From Mesostigma viride (Eukaryota; Streptophyta; Mesostigmatophyceae; Mesostigmatales; Mesostigmataceae): 64,000 bases of DNA. Both the position numbers and the translations under genes were made by a program. Numbering within the stretch: the stretch's first letter is position 1; each line of letters opens with the position of its first letter. The notes beneath the pieces are model-generated. The model worked only from the letters and a program-made list of their open reading frames with translations, was not told the DNA's origin and did no database searches. The stretch lies in NCBI GenBank assembly GCA_009746045.1, contig RPFO01000079.1:1067285-1131284 (forward strand). The letters are read 5' to 3'. This document shows, piece after piece, positions 33,626-43,001 of this stretch.

Positions 33626-34857
33626 ATGTGTATAAAAAAGGCTGACACCAACATTGCCTGCAACAGCATCGCCTGCCAAATTGATACCATGGCGGGTCGC
33701 AGCACGGCGCCTTCGTCATCCAGTGATGACAATGCCGACCCTTACCGCGATGTCCACGGCATGCTGGACGAGGATGGCAACATTGTCGACAGCCATCCCG
33801 TAGTGATGCCGGAGGTGGAGCTCATAGCGCCGAGGCCGCCTCAGGTGCGGCCGGGTGATGCAGCGGCAGCCGCGTCTGCCTGCTGTTGTGCAGCCTGTTC
33901 TGGTGCCGCAGACGCGGGCGGAACGCATCCTCGCACACAAGACCGACCCCTCGCGGCTTCCAGGAACCTGCTTCTGCGCCGACGGTGTCGTCCATAGGAA
34001 GGCGCCAAAGTTGGCCATCGGAGAGCCTGTGCGCATTTTTCACATTCTCGTAAGCGAGTCGTGCAGGGATGCGCTGCACCGTGTGTTGACAGGCATGTCG
34101 CGCTCTGCCTTGGACGCCAGGAACGGTCCAAATGCAGCGCCAGGTTTGTGGGAGACATGCGCGGAGTAGTACAACGGCGCGGATATATCAATCCAACTCG
34201 TTAGGTTCCCCCCCGAGCTGTTCAAGGGCGCAGCATTTGACATTTCGGAGTTCCCTGGAGCAGAGGACCCCGACCATGAGCGGTCCGCGACTCATTTGAA
34301 TGAACGGCTCCGCGAAATGAAGGCCAAGATAGCGATAATGGACGACAATTTTCGGACATCAGGCCAAAATGATCCCGAGAAACGCAGCGATTTCACCCCT
34401 GACCGCGTTCACCTTCACTACTGGCTGCTTCTCGAGGTGAAGAATTTGCTGGGCGCAGTCACGAAGGCGCTCCCTGCCAATGTGGCGGCTGAGGCACCGA
34501 TCCCTAGGGCTGAGATTGCCCAGCCCCACCCTGCCAACCGGCAGCCCGTCCGTGGCGGGCGCGGGGACAACCAACAAGCGCGCGCGAGGCCGCCAAGGGT
34601 TGCAAGGGATGAAGGGGCGGCAGCTGAGGACGCGGGTGCAGCCAACCCCCCCCCTTGCCGCAGCCGCCCCCCCCGCGGGAGCGTCTTTCGACTCATTCTG
34701 GGCAATGCGCCAGGGCATGTTGATGGGCCGCGCTGAGCAAGGAAACACCGCCCCCACGGGCATGGCACGCAAGAAGCAAAAGCTTGAAATGTACTTGCAG
34801 CTAATGGGCGCTGACGGTGTCAGCGACTCAGGCAACGAAGATGCGCGCAAATGATGC
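33626..34857 (+). pseudogene. Harbinger accessory (second) gene, broken copy
   Basis: About 98% identical to the intact inverted copy at 37,693-38,919. It carries a 4-bp insertion near 33,855 that shifts the frame and a stop (GAG to TAG) near 34,168. In an alternative frame after the end it could continue as AIVKLIEAMEAEEAT, but the intact copy stops at the same TGA, so this is probably chance. Confidence 0.8.
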
Positions 34858-35117
34858 CATTGTCAAACTGATTGAGGCCATGGAGGCGGAGGAGGCTACC
34901 TAATCCGGTACACCATGGTCCGCAGTTCATGTGTACGGGGATTGGGGAGGGGGGCTCCTTGTTTGGGACAATGGAAGCAAGTGAGCAACCATTTGGTGGC
35001 TGGGTTGACAGTGATTTAGGTGATGATTGAAGGTTGTCTCACTCTTGTTGTCAAATATTAGTCTTACTTGAAATCTGGCATTGATCAATACACAAACTCC
35101 CGTGGCCTCACTCTGTG

Positions 35118-35460
35118 ATTTGGAAAAAGATACAAGACAAGGCCCAAGTGGGCCTTGGTTGTAGAGGACAACGACCCACCTGCGGTGGGGAAGAAGCGTG
35201 TCCGTACAGATGGCAAGAATGCCCTCCCTAGATAGAATAGTACTAGAATCGGCTGGTAGTTTGTATTCCTCCATCCATCCATCGGGGTTACTACTCCGTG
35301 ACTCCCCAACTGGAGCACGAGTTTAATTAATTAATTCATGAGGTGACTAAATTACATTAAATTATAACGTTACTCCGTTCGGAGATCATGTAACATATAT
35401 TCCATGGACTGATGGGGGTGGAGGGTGGCTGAGCCGCGGAAACTAACTATTGATGCACAA
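35118..35460. mobile_element. LINE family C 3' end (+) next to a family A 3' end (-)
   Basis: 35,118-35,338 (plus) matches the end of the copy at 56,340-56,642: decayed coding tail, CATCCATCCATCGGGG, the family C hairpin with one arm mutated, and (TTAA)n. 35,340-35,460 (minus) is a family A end with its hairpin (ACATGATCTCCGAACGGAGT) and a TTTAATGTAATTTA tail. The two are tail to tail. Confidence 0.7.
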
Positions 35461-35870
35461 ACTGGGCTTGCCAACACTCATTCATGGCGTGGCTAGTAAC
35501 CTTCGTGAATGCATGATCATTTAATTAATGCAAAAACTGGGATTGCCAACGCTCATTCATGGGGTGGCTAGTAACCTTCGTGAATGCATGATCATTTAAC
35601 TAATGCAAAAACTGGGATTGCCAACACTCATATATGGGGTGGCTCGTAACCTTGGTGAATGCACTCAATCATTTGATTAATGCACAAACTGGGATTGGCA
35701 ACACTCATTCATGGGGTGGCTAGTAACCTTGGTGAATGCATTCAATCATTTAATTAATGCGAAAACTGGGATTGCCAACACTCATTCATGGGTGGCTAGT
35801 AACCTTGGTGAATGCAATTACCTAGTGCAAAAACTGGGCTTGCCAACACTCATTCATGCATTATCAATTC
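35455..35870. repeat. ~75-bp tandem repeat, five to six copies
   Basis: Unit: AAACTGGGATTGCCAACACT, CATTCATGGGGTGGCTAGTA, ACCTTGGTGAATGCA and an ATCATTTAATTAATGC spacer. Last copies are shortened. It lies between the two Harbinger genes. Confidence 0.9.
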
Positions 35871-36026
35871 ATGCATGATCAATTACATGCATGGGCAATT
35901 ACATGCAATACAAGTATAGTGTGTGGTATATGCCCTGCAACCGTGCTAGAAGGTGTTCCGTTCACCCGTGCATGCCGGGACAGGTGTGGCCGTGCTATAA
36001 CCACCTAGCTCGTGCATGTGTTTTAA

Positions 36027-37367
36027 CTACGCAAGGTTGCTGGCCCGCCGCACATAAGAACGCCCCCTGGGGTTCACGGGGGGGCGCGCGTAGCCAGCAT
36101 CCTTCAAGGCAGTGCATATAACATTCCTAGCTGCCCGCCCAGCGACTAGGTTCCGAATGGGCGGTGCTTGAGTGGCGACCTCGCTCTGGAAGATAGGCCG
36201 GTCGCAGTCCCCCTGCCGGATGTCGCTAGCTGGCCCTGTCGGAACGTCAATGTCCCCCTCATCAATGCACTTGTTGTGGATATGGCAAGATGCCATCAAG
36301 AACCCGGTGCCATTCGTCAAGGACAGCTCCAATGTGCGCTGCAGCGACCCCCACCTTCTGATATAGAGGCCGAAACAACGCTCGATGGTGCACCGCAGCC
36401 TACTAATCCAGTAGTTTGCAGCGTCTTCGTTGTAGTCTTGCCCACCCCCTGGGTATGGCGTGAGCAGCCACGGGCGGAGAGGGTAGGCCTCGTCCCCGAC
36501 TAGATAGTATCCCTCGGGCGGCGGGTTCTCCACCAAGAACTTGGAGAGGCTCGACATGGCAAACGCCGTCGCGTCATGTGTGGACCTGGTGCCCTTGATG
36601 GAGACGTATGTGAAACGGCACCATGCATCACAGATGCCTTGGAAGCATAGCGAGTAAAATCCCTTCCGGCTGAAATACCCGATCGGCGCACCGTCGCACT
36701 CTTCAAGCCGGGGCTTCCTGATTCTGATCGCCAGTCCATCGACCGCCCCGATACATCCAGCCATCGGTACGCAGCCGGTTGCTGCAACGAAACCGGCTCC
36801 GACGGCGTCCATCTCGCCGTTGTCATTCGAGACCGGGAAGTCCATGACATGGGTCTCGTTGATCCAGTGGGTCACACGGTTGAAACATTTGTAGAAGGAA
36901 GAACGGCTGACCCCATGGTGGTCGGCGACGTCGACGGCTGGGCAGCCAGCGGCAAAACGCAGCCACATGGAGAGCCATAGCTCTGGGCGAACCGGTCCAC
37001 CTTCCGGAGAGGCATTGAACGCCTTGACGGCGTTGACAGGGGGGTAATACTCCTCCAGAGCGCGAGCCATTTCCCAGAACATCGGCTTACTAATTTTGTA
37101 CCGTCGCTTCCACTCATACTCGTGGATCCTCGCGCAGCGCTGTGCCATCGTCATTCGCTCTCGCACCTGGTTGCCCAGCTTGTCTACCACGGGACGGCGC
37201 ACCATGTTGCTCGCAAGAAGCTCGTCTTCTTCCCATTGGTGGCCATACTGCTCCTCTTTTGCGATATACAGCAGCGCCAAGCGACCTAAAATGGCATCCT
37301 CGTCGAGTTCGTCGAGGGCAGCATCCTCGCTATAAAGAAGCATGCCTCGTTCATCATCCGCCTCCAT
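36027..37367 (-). CDS. PIF/Harbinger DDE transposase, apparently intact (446 aa)
   Basis: The frame is open to 37,394, but that codon is GTG; the first ATG (MEADDERGM) is at 37,367. Residues ~150-180 hold a helix-turn-helix-like segment (DHHGVSRSSFYKCFNRVTHW). The catalytic triad of the DDE_Tnp_4 fold is visible: Asp in GCIGAVDGLAIRI, Asp in LVGDEAYPLRPWLLTPYPGG, Glu in CTIERCFGLYIRRWGSL. The enzyme cuts and pastes the element and normally needs the second, DNA-binding element protein. No stops or frameshifts are present. It is read towards the accessory gene at 33,626. Confidence 0.93.
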   Translation of the reverse strand: MEADDERGMLLYSEDAALDELDEDAILGRLALLYIAKEEQYGHQWEEDELLASNMVRRPVVDKLGNQVRERMTMAQRCARIHEYEWKRRYKISKPMFWEMARALEEYYPPVNAVKAFNASPEGGPVRPELWLSMWLRFAAGCPAVDVADHHGVSRSSFYKCFNRVTHWINETHVMDFPVSNDNGEMDAVGAGFVAATGCVPMAGCIGAVDGLAIRIRKPRLEECDGAPIGYFSRKGFYSLCFQGICDAWCRFTYVSIKGTRSTHDATAFAMSSLSKFLVENPPPEGYYLVGDEAYPLRPWLLTPYPGGGQDYNEDAANYWISRLRCTIERCFGLYIRRWGSLQRTLELSLTNGTGFLMASCHIHNKCIDEGDIDVPTGPASDIRQGDCDRPIFQSEVATQAPPIRNLVAGRAARNVICTALKDAGYARPPVNPRGRSYVRRASNLA

Positions 37368-37446
37368 GGCTGAGCAGCTATGACCGGCATGCACGAACGC
37401 ACGTTGCGCTTAAAGTCATTTGAATTTAGAACTTGCATTCGTCAAA

Positions 37447-37562
37447 ACCTCTGTTTCCCGCCCGGGATTTTTGCATTCCTGCGGGAAAAATTTTGCCTGG
37501 CGAGGCCTGACCAGGCAAAATTTTTCCCGCAAGCATGCGAAAATCCCGTGCGGGAAACAGAG
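37447..37562. repeat. ~50-bp-arm hairpin upstream of the transposase gene
   Basis: CTCTGTTTCCCG ... GCGGGAAAAATTTTGCCTGG, a 10-bp spacer, then CCAGGCAAAATTTTTCCCGC ... CGGGAAACAGAG. It lies between the transposase start and the right TIR and may be a sub-terminal structure of the element or a small foldback insertion. Confidence 0.8.
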
Positions 37563-37692
37563 TGGACCAGTTACAGGAGGGTATCAGGTACTTGATTATA
37601 TTTGTAACCACCGCCGGCGCGGGACAGCCCGCGAAATTTTCCCAACCCGGCCAGTTTGCCCGTGAGTTTTGCTCGTGTGGACCAGGCCAACG

Positions 37693-38919
37693 TCATTTGC
37701 GCGCATCTTCGATGCCTGAGTCGCTGACACCGTCAGCGCCCATTATTAGCTGCAAGTACATTTCAAGCTTTTGCTTCTTGCGTGCCATGCCCGTGGGGGC
37801 GGTGTTTCCTTGCTCAGCGCGGCCCATCAACATGCCCTGGCGCATTGCCCAGAATGAGTCGAAAGACGCTCCCGCGGGGGGGGCGGCTGCGGCAAGGGGG
37901 GGGTTGGCTGCACCCGCGTCCTCAGCTGCCGCCCCTTCATCCCTTGCAACCCTTGGCGGCCTCGCGCGCGCTTGTTGGTTGTCCCCGCGCCCGCCACGGA
38001 CGGGCTGCCGGTTGGCAGGGTGGGGCTGGGCAATCTCAGCCCTAGGGATCGGTGCCTCAGCCGCCACATTGGCAGGGAGCGCCTTCGTGACTGCGCCCAG
38101 CAAATTCTTCACCTCGAGAAGCAGCCAGCAGTGAAGGTGAACGCGGTCAGGGGCGAAATCGCTGCGTTTCTCGGGATCATTTTGGCCTGGTGTCCGAAAA
38201 TTGTCGTCCATTATCGCTATCTTGGCCTTCATTTCGCGGAACCGTTCATTCAAATGAGTCGCGGACCGCTCATGGTCGGGGTCCTCTGCTCCAGGGAACT
38301 CCGAAATGTCAAATGCTGCGCCCTTGAACAGCTCGGGGGGGAACCTAACGAGTTGGATTGATATATCCGCGCCGTTGTACTCCTCCGCGCATGTCTCCCA
38401 CAAACCTGGCGCTGCATTTGGACCGTTGCTGGCGTCCAAGGCAGAGCGCGACATGCCTGTCAACACACGGTGCAACGCATTCCTGCACGACTCGCTTACG
38501 AGAATGTGAAAAATGCGCACAGGCTCTCCGATGGCCAACTTTGGCGCCTTCCTGTGGACGACACCGTCGGCGCAGAAGCAGGTTCCTGGAAGCCGCGAGG
38601 GGTCGGTCTTGTGTGCGAGGATGCGTTCCGCCCGCGTCTGCGGCACCAGAACAGTCTGCACAACAGCAGGCAGACGCGGCTGCCGCTGACCCGGCCGCAC
38701 CTGAGGCGGCCTCGGCGCTATGAGCTCCACCTCCGGCATCACTACGGGATGGCTGTCGACAATGTTGCCATCCTCGTCCAGCATGCCCTGGACATCGCGG
38801 TAAGGGTCGGCATTGTCATCACTGGATGACGAAGGCGCCGTGCTGCGACCCGCCATGGTATCAATTTGGCAGGCGATGCTGTTGCAGGCAATGTTGGTGT
38901 CAGCCTTTTTTATACACAT
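37693..38919 (-). CDS. Harbinger accessory protein, intact copy outside the element
   Basis: The frame from ATG at 38,919 gives 408 aa. The ATG at 38,856 (MAGRSTAPSSSSDD) has the better context (A at -3, G at +4) and may be the real start. Domain order: Ser/Asp-rich start; a conserved middle (FHILVSESCRNALHRVLTGM ... GLWETCAEEYNGADISIQ), whose Trp-centred helices could be the Myb/trihelix-like DNA-binding part expected of Harbinger second proteins; a basic, Pro/Arg-rich linker; and a Met/Gln-rich end. I do not see a textbook SANT motif. The reading frame is unbroken, unlike the other copy. It ends in TGA five bases from the TIR of the neighbouring element. Confidence 0.7.
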   Translation of the reverse strand: MCIKKADTNIACNSIACQIDTMAGRSTAPSSSSDDNADPYRDVQGMLDEDGNIVDSHPVVMPEVELIAPRPPQVRPGQRQPRLPAVVQTVLVPQTRAERILAHKTDPSRLPGTCFCADGVVHRKAPKLAIGEPVRIFHILVSESCRNALHRVLTGMSRSALDASNGPNAAPGLWETCAEEYNGADISIQLVRFPPELFKGAAFDISEFPGAEDPDHERSATHLNERFREMKAKIAIMDDNFRTPGQNDPEKRSDFAPDRVHLHCWLLLEVKNLLGAVTKALPANVAAEAPIPRAEIAQPHPANRQPVRGGRGDNQQARARPPRVARDEGAAAEDAGAANPPLAAAAPPAGASFDSFWAMRQGMLMGRAEQGNTAPTGMARKKQKLEMYLQLIMGADGVSDSGIEDARK

Positions 38920-39136
38920 TTCAATTTTTCAAATTTGCCGGCTCAGAAGTCCACCGCGTTGTACAAAAGCCGTGTCCACACGGGAACACCCGAAACGACA
39001 GGTTGCACACGGTTATTTCCGGCGCTTCGCCCCCTGGCCTCTCTGATACTTTCTGTAACCGCGCGCCGACCCATGCCGAGAGGTTTTCCCCGGCCAGTTT
39101 TCCCTGTGAGTTTTGCCCGTGGGGACGGGACACCCC

Positions 39137-39162
39137 CGAATTTTTTGGCGCCAAAAAATTCG
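39137..39162. promoter_or_regulatory. perfect 26-bp palindrome with an E2F consensus core
   Basis: The centre TTTTTTGGCGCCAAAAAA contains TTTGGCGCCAAA, the symmetrical E2F/DP consensus. It lies about 220 bases upstream of the intact accessory gene (37,693-38,919, minus) and just outside its TIR remnant. It could drive S-phase transcription or be part of a neighbouring element's end. Confidence 0.4.
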
Positions 39163-40082
39163 CGCCGGAACCGAAGGCCACAAATTTCACGTACACGGTG
39201 CGCGCACCCCTTGCGGAAGTGGCCATGGCGACTGCGTTCAGGCGAAACTACCACACTAGGGCAGGAAAAATGCAAAAAATTTACTGGAATCTAAAAGGCG
39301 ATGAGTTTATGATGTTAGTTTGTTGCGGAAATAAGCTGGTTTACAATATCGCTGTTTTTTTTTAATGCCATCGACATGGGGGGTAATCTGAATTTTTTGG
39401 TCGCGCGGAATGAAATAGAATTCATGATAGCGGCTGTAAAATCGCGGTTTTGGGGGTTGTTGTTACCGTGAAGCAGGCATTAATATCAATTGCATCGAAT
39501 TCTAAACCGAGCTGGTGCTTTTTGCCAGATTTTCGGCCATTATCGGTAAGTAATGGTTCAGACCTGCGCAGTGCGTGTCTGACCTGTCCATGGAAGAACA
39601 GCTGTTGTTGCGCGCCTGGGCGAGGGATTTACGAGGGCAAGGTACAGATTTGTCGCGAATGTTATCTGCTTTCAGTGCTTTCTTCTATGAGCTCATCGTT
39701 CGAGGTTTTTTGCGTTCTTTTTGGGCAGTTTCCGCCAGCTCGCCGTCGCTTGCCGTTGTGTTGTCGAATACCTGGCAGCTTTAGATTGTTTTCGCTGATG
39801 TCGTGATAAGGGCCGCTTCAGTCGCAGCCTATAGCTCTTCGGGAAGGTATAAGGCATTTCATAAAACTTGTTATGGCAAGGATGTTGTGCGTATGGACGC
39901 TTCTTGTTGTTTGAGAGTGACGCACCCTTTCTTCGCATCGCAGGTCGCAGCGGCATCACAGCGCTCATGCGCTGAAGGGCCGCCAATGGTGTCTTTGCAT
40001 TTTATCGTGCAGGGATGGAACCGTTATAGTGATGATGATGTTGGAGATATTGCATTTGTGTGACTGCATGTAGATAGCTCGC

Positions 40083-41585
40083 CGCTCATACTAGCATGTT
40101 TGGACCGCCGGACATGGGACCGGAGTGGCATGGTCTGCAACGCGGCTGGCCAGACTTGTATGATGATCAAGAAAACCGCCAAGCCACCGCAGAATATGCT
40201 TATCTAATTATGGGTGAGGAGAGTTGCTCGGTGAAGTGCATAGCGTGCGGTGAAGTGCATGACAAGCGACCAGACGGGGTCCTTCCGATGCGAGAGCCAT
40301 ATCAAGTCGTCGCCCTGAAGCAGCATTTGGGCGAGACCAGCCACCTGAGGACTGCGGTGAGGTGGGAACAGGAGCAGACAACGCCCAAGCAGACCACCTT
40401 AAGCTCATTCTTCGCCAAGGCTGGCCCATTGCAGGTAAGCTAATCCTTCTTGTAAATTCATGTTGGCATCCCTTGGGTAACAGGGCACGACTTGACGAAC
40501 TAGAAGACGGGCGAAATGGCTTATCACGTTCGTACGGTTGTGCGCCATTCGGTTGTCACTCGCAATATGGTGCAAGGGTTAGCCTTAGCGTCATCTTCAC
40601 TGGCTGCCCCCGCCATACCGCCAGCCAGCCTGAGCTCTGCGCGTCGGTCAACACCCACATTTCCGTGCACTGGTGCATTTTCCGAATGGGTGATTACGAG
40701 GCCTACCAAGAGCTGCTGGCCACGGCTTTGGCATGTGTGGCAGTCATGACTTACCGGCTACTTTTACGGTGGACCGACAAGTCCACCCCCAGCTCTGCCA
40801 TGCAGGTAATGTTTCTTTCGTGTGCAACGCGAATGAAAGAAACATTACCTGCATGGCAGAGCTGGGCCTTGGACTTGTCGGTCCACCGTAAAAGTAGCCG
40901 GTAAGTCATGACTGCCACACATGCCAAAGCCGTGGCCAGCAGCTCTTGGTAGGCCTCGTAATCACCCATCCATGCCGCCTCGGAAAATGCACCAGTGCAC
41001 GGAAATGTGGGTGTTGACCGACGCGCAGAGCTCAGGCTGGCTGGCGGTATGGCGGGGGCAGCCAGTGAAGATGACGCTAAGGCTAAGCCTTGCATCATAT
41101 TGCGAGTGACAACCGAATGGCGCACAACCGTACGAACGTGATAAGCCATTTCGCCCGTCTTCTAGTTCGTCAAGTCGTGCCCTGTTACCCAAGGGATGCC
41201 AACATGAATTTACAAGAAGGATTAGCTTACCTGCAATGGGCCAGCCTTGGCGAAGAATGAGCTTAAGGTGGTCTGCTTGGGCGTTGTCTGCTCCTGTTCC
41301 CACCTCACCGCACTCCTCAGGTGGCTGGTCTCGCCCAAATGCTGCTTCAGGGCGACGACTTGATATGGCTCTCGCATCGGAAGGACCCCGTCTGGTCGCT
41401 TGTCATGCACTTCACCGCACGCTATGCACTTCACCGAGCAACTCTCCTCACCCATAATGAGATAAGCATATTCTGCGGTGGCTTGGCGGTTTTCTTGATC
41501 ATCATACAAGTCTGGCCAGCCGCGTTGCAGACCAGGCCCCTCCGGTCCCATGTCCGGCGGTCCAAACATGCTAGTATGAGCGGCT
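40083..41585. repeat. 1.5-kb near-perfect palindrome, 15-nt spacer
   Basis: Left arm 40,083-40,819, spacer 40,820-40,834, right arm 40,835-41,585. The arms differ by only a few substitutions and a 10-bp insertion (near 40,972-40,981) in the right arm. Each arm carries the same coding exon. A transcript across it would fold into a ~740-bp hairpin. Confidence 0.95.
40096..40436 (+). CDS. exon encoding a C2H2-like zinc finger and a PIP box (duplicated in inverted orientation at 41,232-41,572)
   Basis: The ATG at 40,096 starts MFGPPDMGPEWHGLQRGWPD. Residues ~50-90 have CIAC ... LKQHLGETSH, i.e. C-x2-C then H-x5-H spacing, as in BED/C2H2-type fingers of transposase-related proteins. Residues ~103-110 read QTTLSSFF, a full match to the PCNA-interaction (PIP) box Q-x-x-h-x-x-a-a. 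The exon ends at a donor (CAG then GTAAGC) at about 40,437. A following short exon may be 40,686-40,806 (DYEAYQELLATALACVAVMT) ending CAG/GTAATG. The same exon exists on the minus strand in the right arm. Family not recognised; a mobile-element protein is likely. Confidence 0.5.
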
Positions 41586-42599
41586 CCCTTGTGGATTGGT
41601 AACAATATCTGACATTGTGCTCTAGGCAGCCTGAAATCAAGATCCCAAGGAGTTGTTCGCAGCAACAAAACACTCTATTTGCGGGCGGGCTCGGCCACCT
41701 GGCTTGTGCAGTTTCCGCCATGCTGTAGCATATGGGGGGCCAAACTCTAGGGGCTGACGGCTTTAATATAAGTCGGCCCCTGGATCCTCCCTTATAGGGG
41801 CCAAAAGGATGGGGGGCAGCTAGAATTGGTGCCGGTTGCTGGACGGGCCCCTTACGTGGAAATAGGGATCGGACATTCTGGACGTGTGGCTGCAGGATCC
41901 GGCCCCTCTTTGGCTTTTCTGTATGTCAATCCTCCTCTTGCTGTCGGGTACGCTGCTTCGGTGCGAGTGACTTGCACGGCTTGAGAATAAACTGACTGAC
42001 TGGCTGACGCACACATGATGGCGCGAGCCAAGTTTGTTTGCAATGTTGGGCAGCCTGTCACCGTGTCACGGAAGGCAGTGCAGGAATAAGGGCGCAGCAA
42101 CAGATGGCAAATGCAAGCAATAGCGATAATTTAACGGTTGCAGCTTACGAAAGGCCGTTCCCAAGAATAGTGTTTTACGCTTAATATTGCGTTAAAGAAT
42201 GGATCAAAGAAGATGTGACGTGTTTCTCAGGTCTGCTCCATGGCTAGCTTGCTATCTGGGTAAGCCGGTTTCGGGTAATGCGGATAAAGATGTCGTGGAT
42301 ATTGGTCAAAGTTTGGCAGACGAGGGGCAGGGTAGGCACCGTCGTGCCTTGTGGGCGATGGTACAGCGTGAGAAGGCGGTTGATGCGGAGGAAAACGGAA
42401 GCGGTACTGAGAAGGCATCTTTATTGCCCTGCGCCTGCGGATACAGCTGCGAAACCTGCGGGACTAGGGTCGGCCAGCTCAGCTGTCTTAATGAAAACAA
42501 AGCGATTGTAACCGCCCCCCCGCCCTTCTTTTTTAATGTGACAACGTTTATGTTTGCAATCTATTTCCCGAATCGCAGGCCCTAGCTTCGCCTCCAAAA

Positions 42600-42735
42600 A
42601 GCAACATTTTTGCCGGACGCCGGTTTGACGTCGGGGTAAAAACGTCAAGCTTGACGCAACAGTAGGGAAAGTCGTCAACATTTTGACGGAAGTGTCAGGT
42701 CAACAGGTCAACATTTCGACGTTTCCTAAAAATTC
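42600..42735. repeat. GTCAACA/TTGACG-rich tract, copy 2
   Basis: Repeated GTCAACATTTTGACG-like dyads (ACGTCAAGCTTGACG, TCAACATTTCGACG). Related in composition and motif to 29,165-29,345. Confidence 0.4.
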
Positions 42736-43001
42736 TCAGCAGAAGAACTGGCTGGGACTAGGAAGCAGGGAAAGCATTTACGAGGAAAAGAGGGTATTCA
42801 GCACAGTGCCTGCGGGAAAAATGTGGAATGCGTTGCTGGTTGGGTGAAACACTGGGGCGGGTGGGGGATGCAAAGTTGGGAGTTGACACATTGAGAGTGA
42901 CCCTCAAGTCTTACAAATACTGGTGCCGCAAACCTGTGTTTTTCTGCGTTTGGGCGACTTGTCGTCTGCCACCGTGTCGTTTACGACGTGCTGTCTGCCA
43001 G

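Larger units (their letters stand above)
33413..37688. mobile_element. PIF/Harbinger transposon with both terminal inverted repeats (4.28 kb)
   Basis: The left end reads GGCCTGGTCCCCACGGGCAA and the right end, on the minus strand, GGCCTGGTCCACACGAGCAA. The match extends inward through AACTCAC(A/G)GG(G/C)AAA and CTGGCCGGG, about 43 bp with few mismatches. Inside are two convergent genes, the normal Harbinger layout: an accessory gene (33,626 onward, plus, broken here) and the DDE transposase (36,027-37,367, minus). The flanking trinucleotides (TAA left, AAC right) do not form the usual TWA duplication, and an inverted partial second copy abuts the right end, so the locus has been rearranged. 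LINE tails and tandem repeats have since entered the interior (35,118-35,870). Confidence 0.75.

Noticed and set aside
33048-33719. 223-aa minus-strand ORF
   Set aside because: It crosses the Harbinger left end and the antisense of the accessory gene, so it mixes unrelated sequence.
36027-37394. Transposase start at 37,394
   Set aside because: That codon is GTG; the first ATG in frame is at 37,367.
42199-42585. 128-aa plus-strand ORF
   Set aside because: ATG-started but with no recognisable motif, no splice-site support, and an AT/C-run-rich end; not separable from chance.
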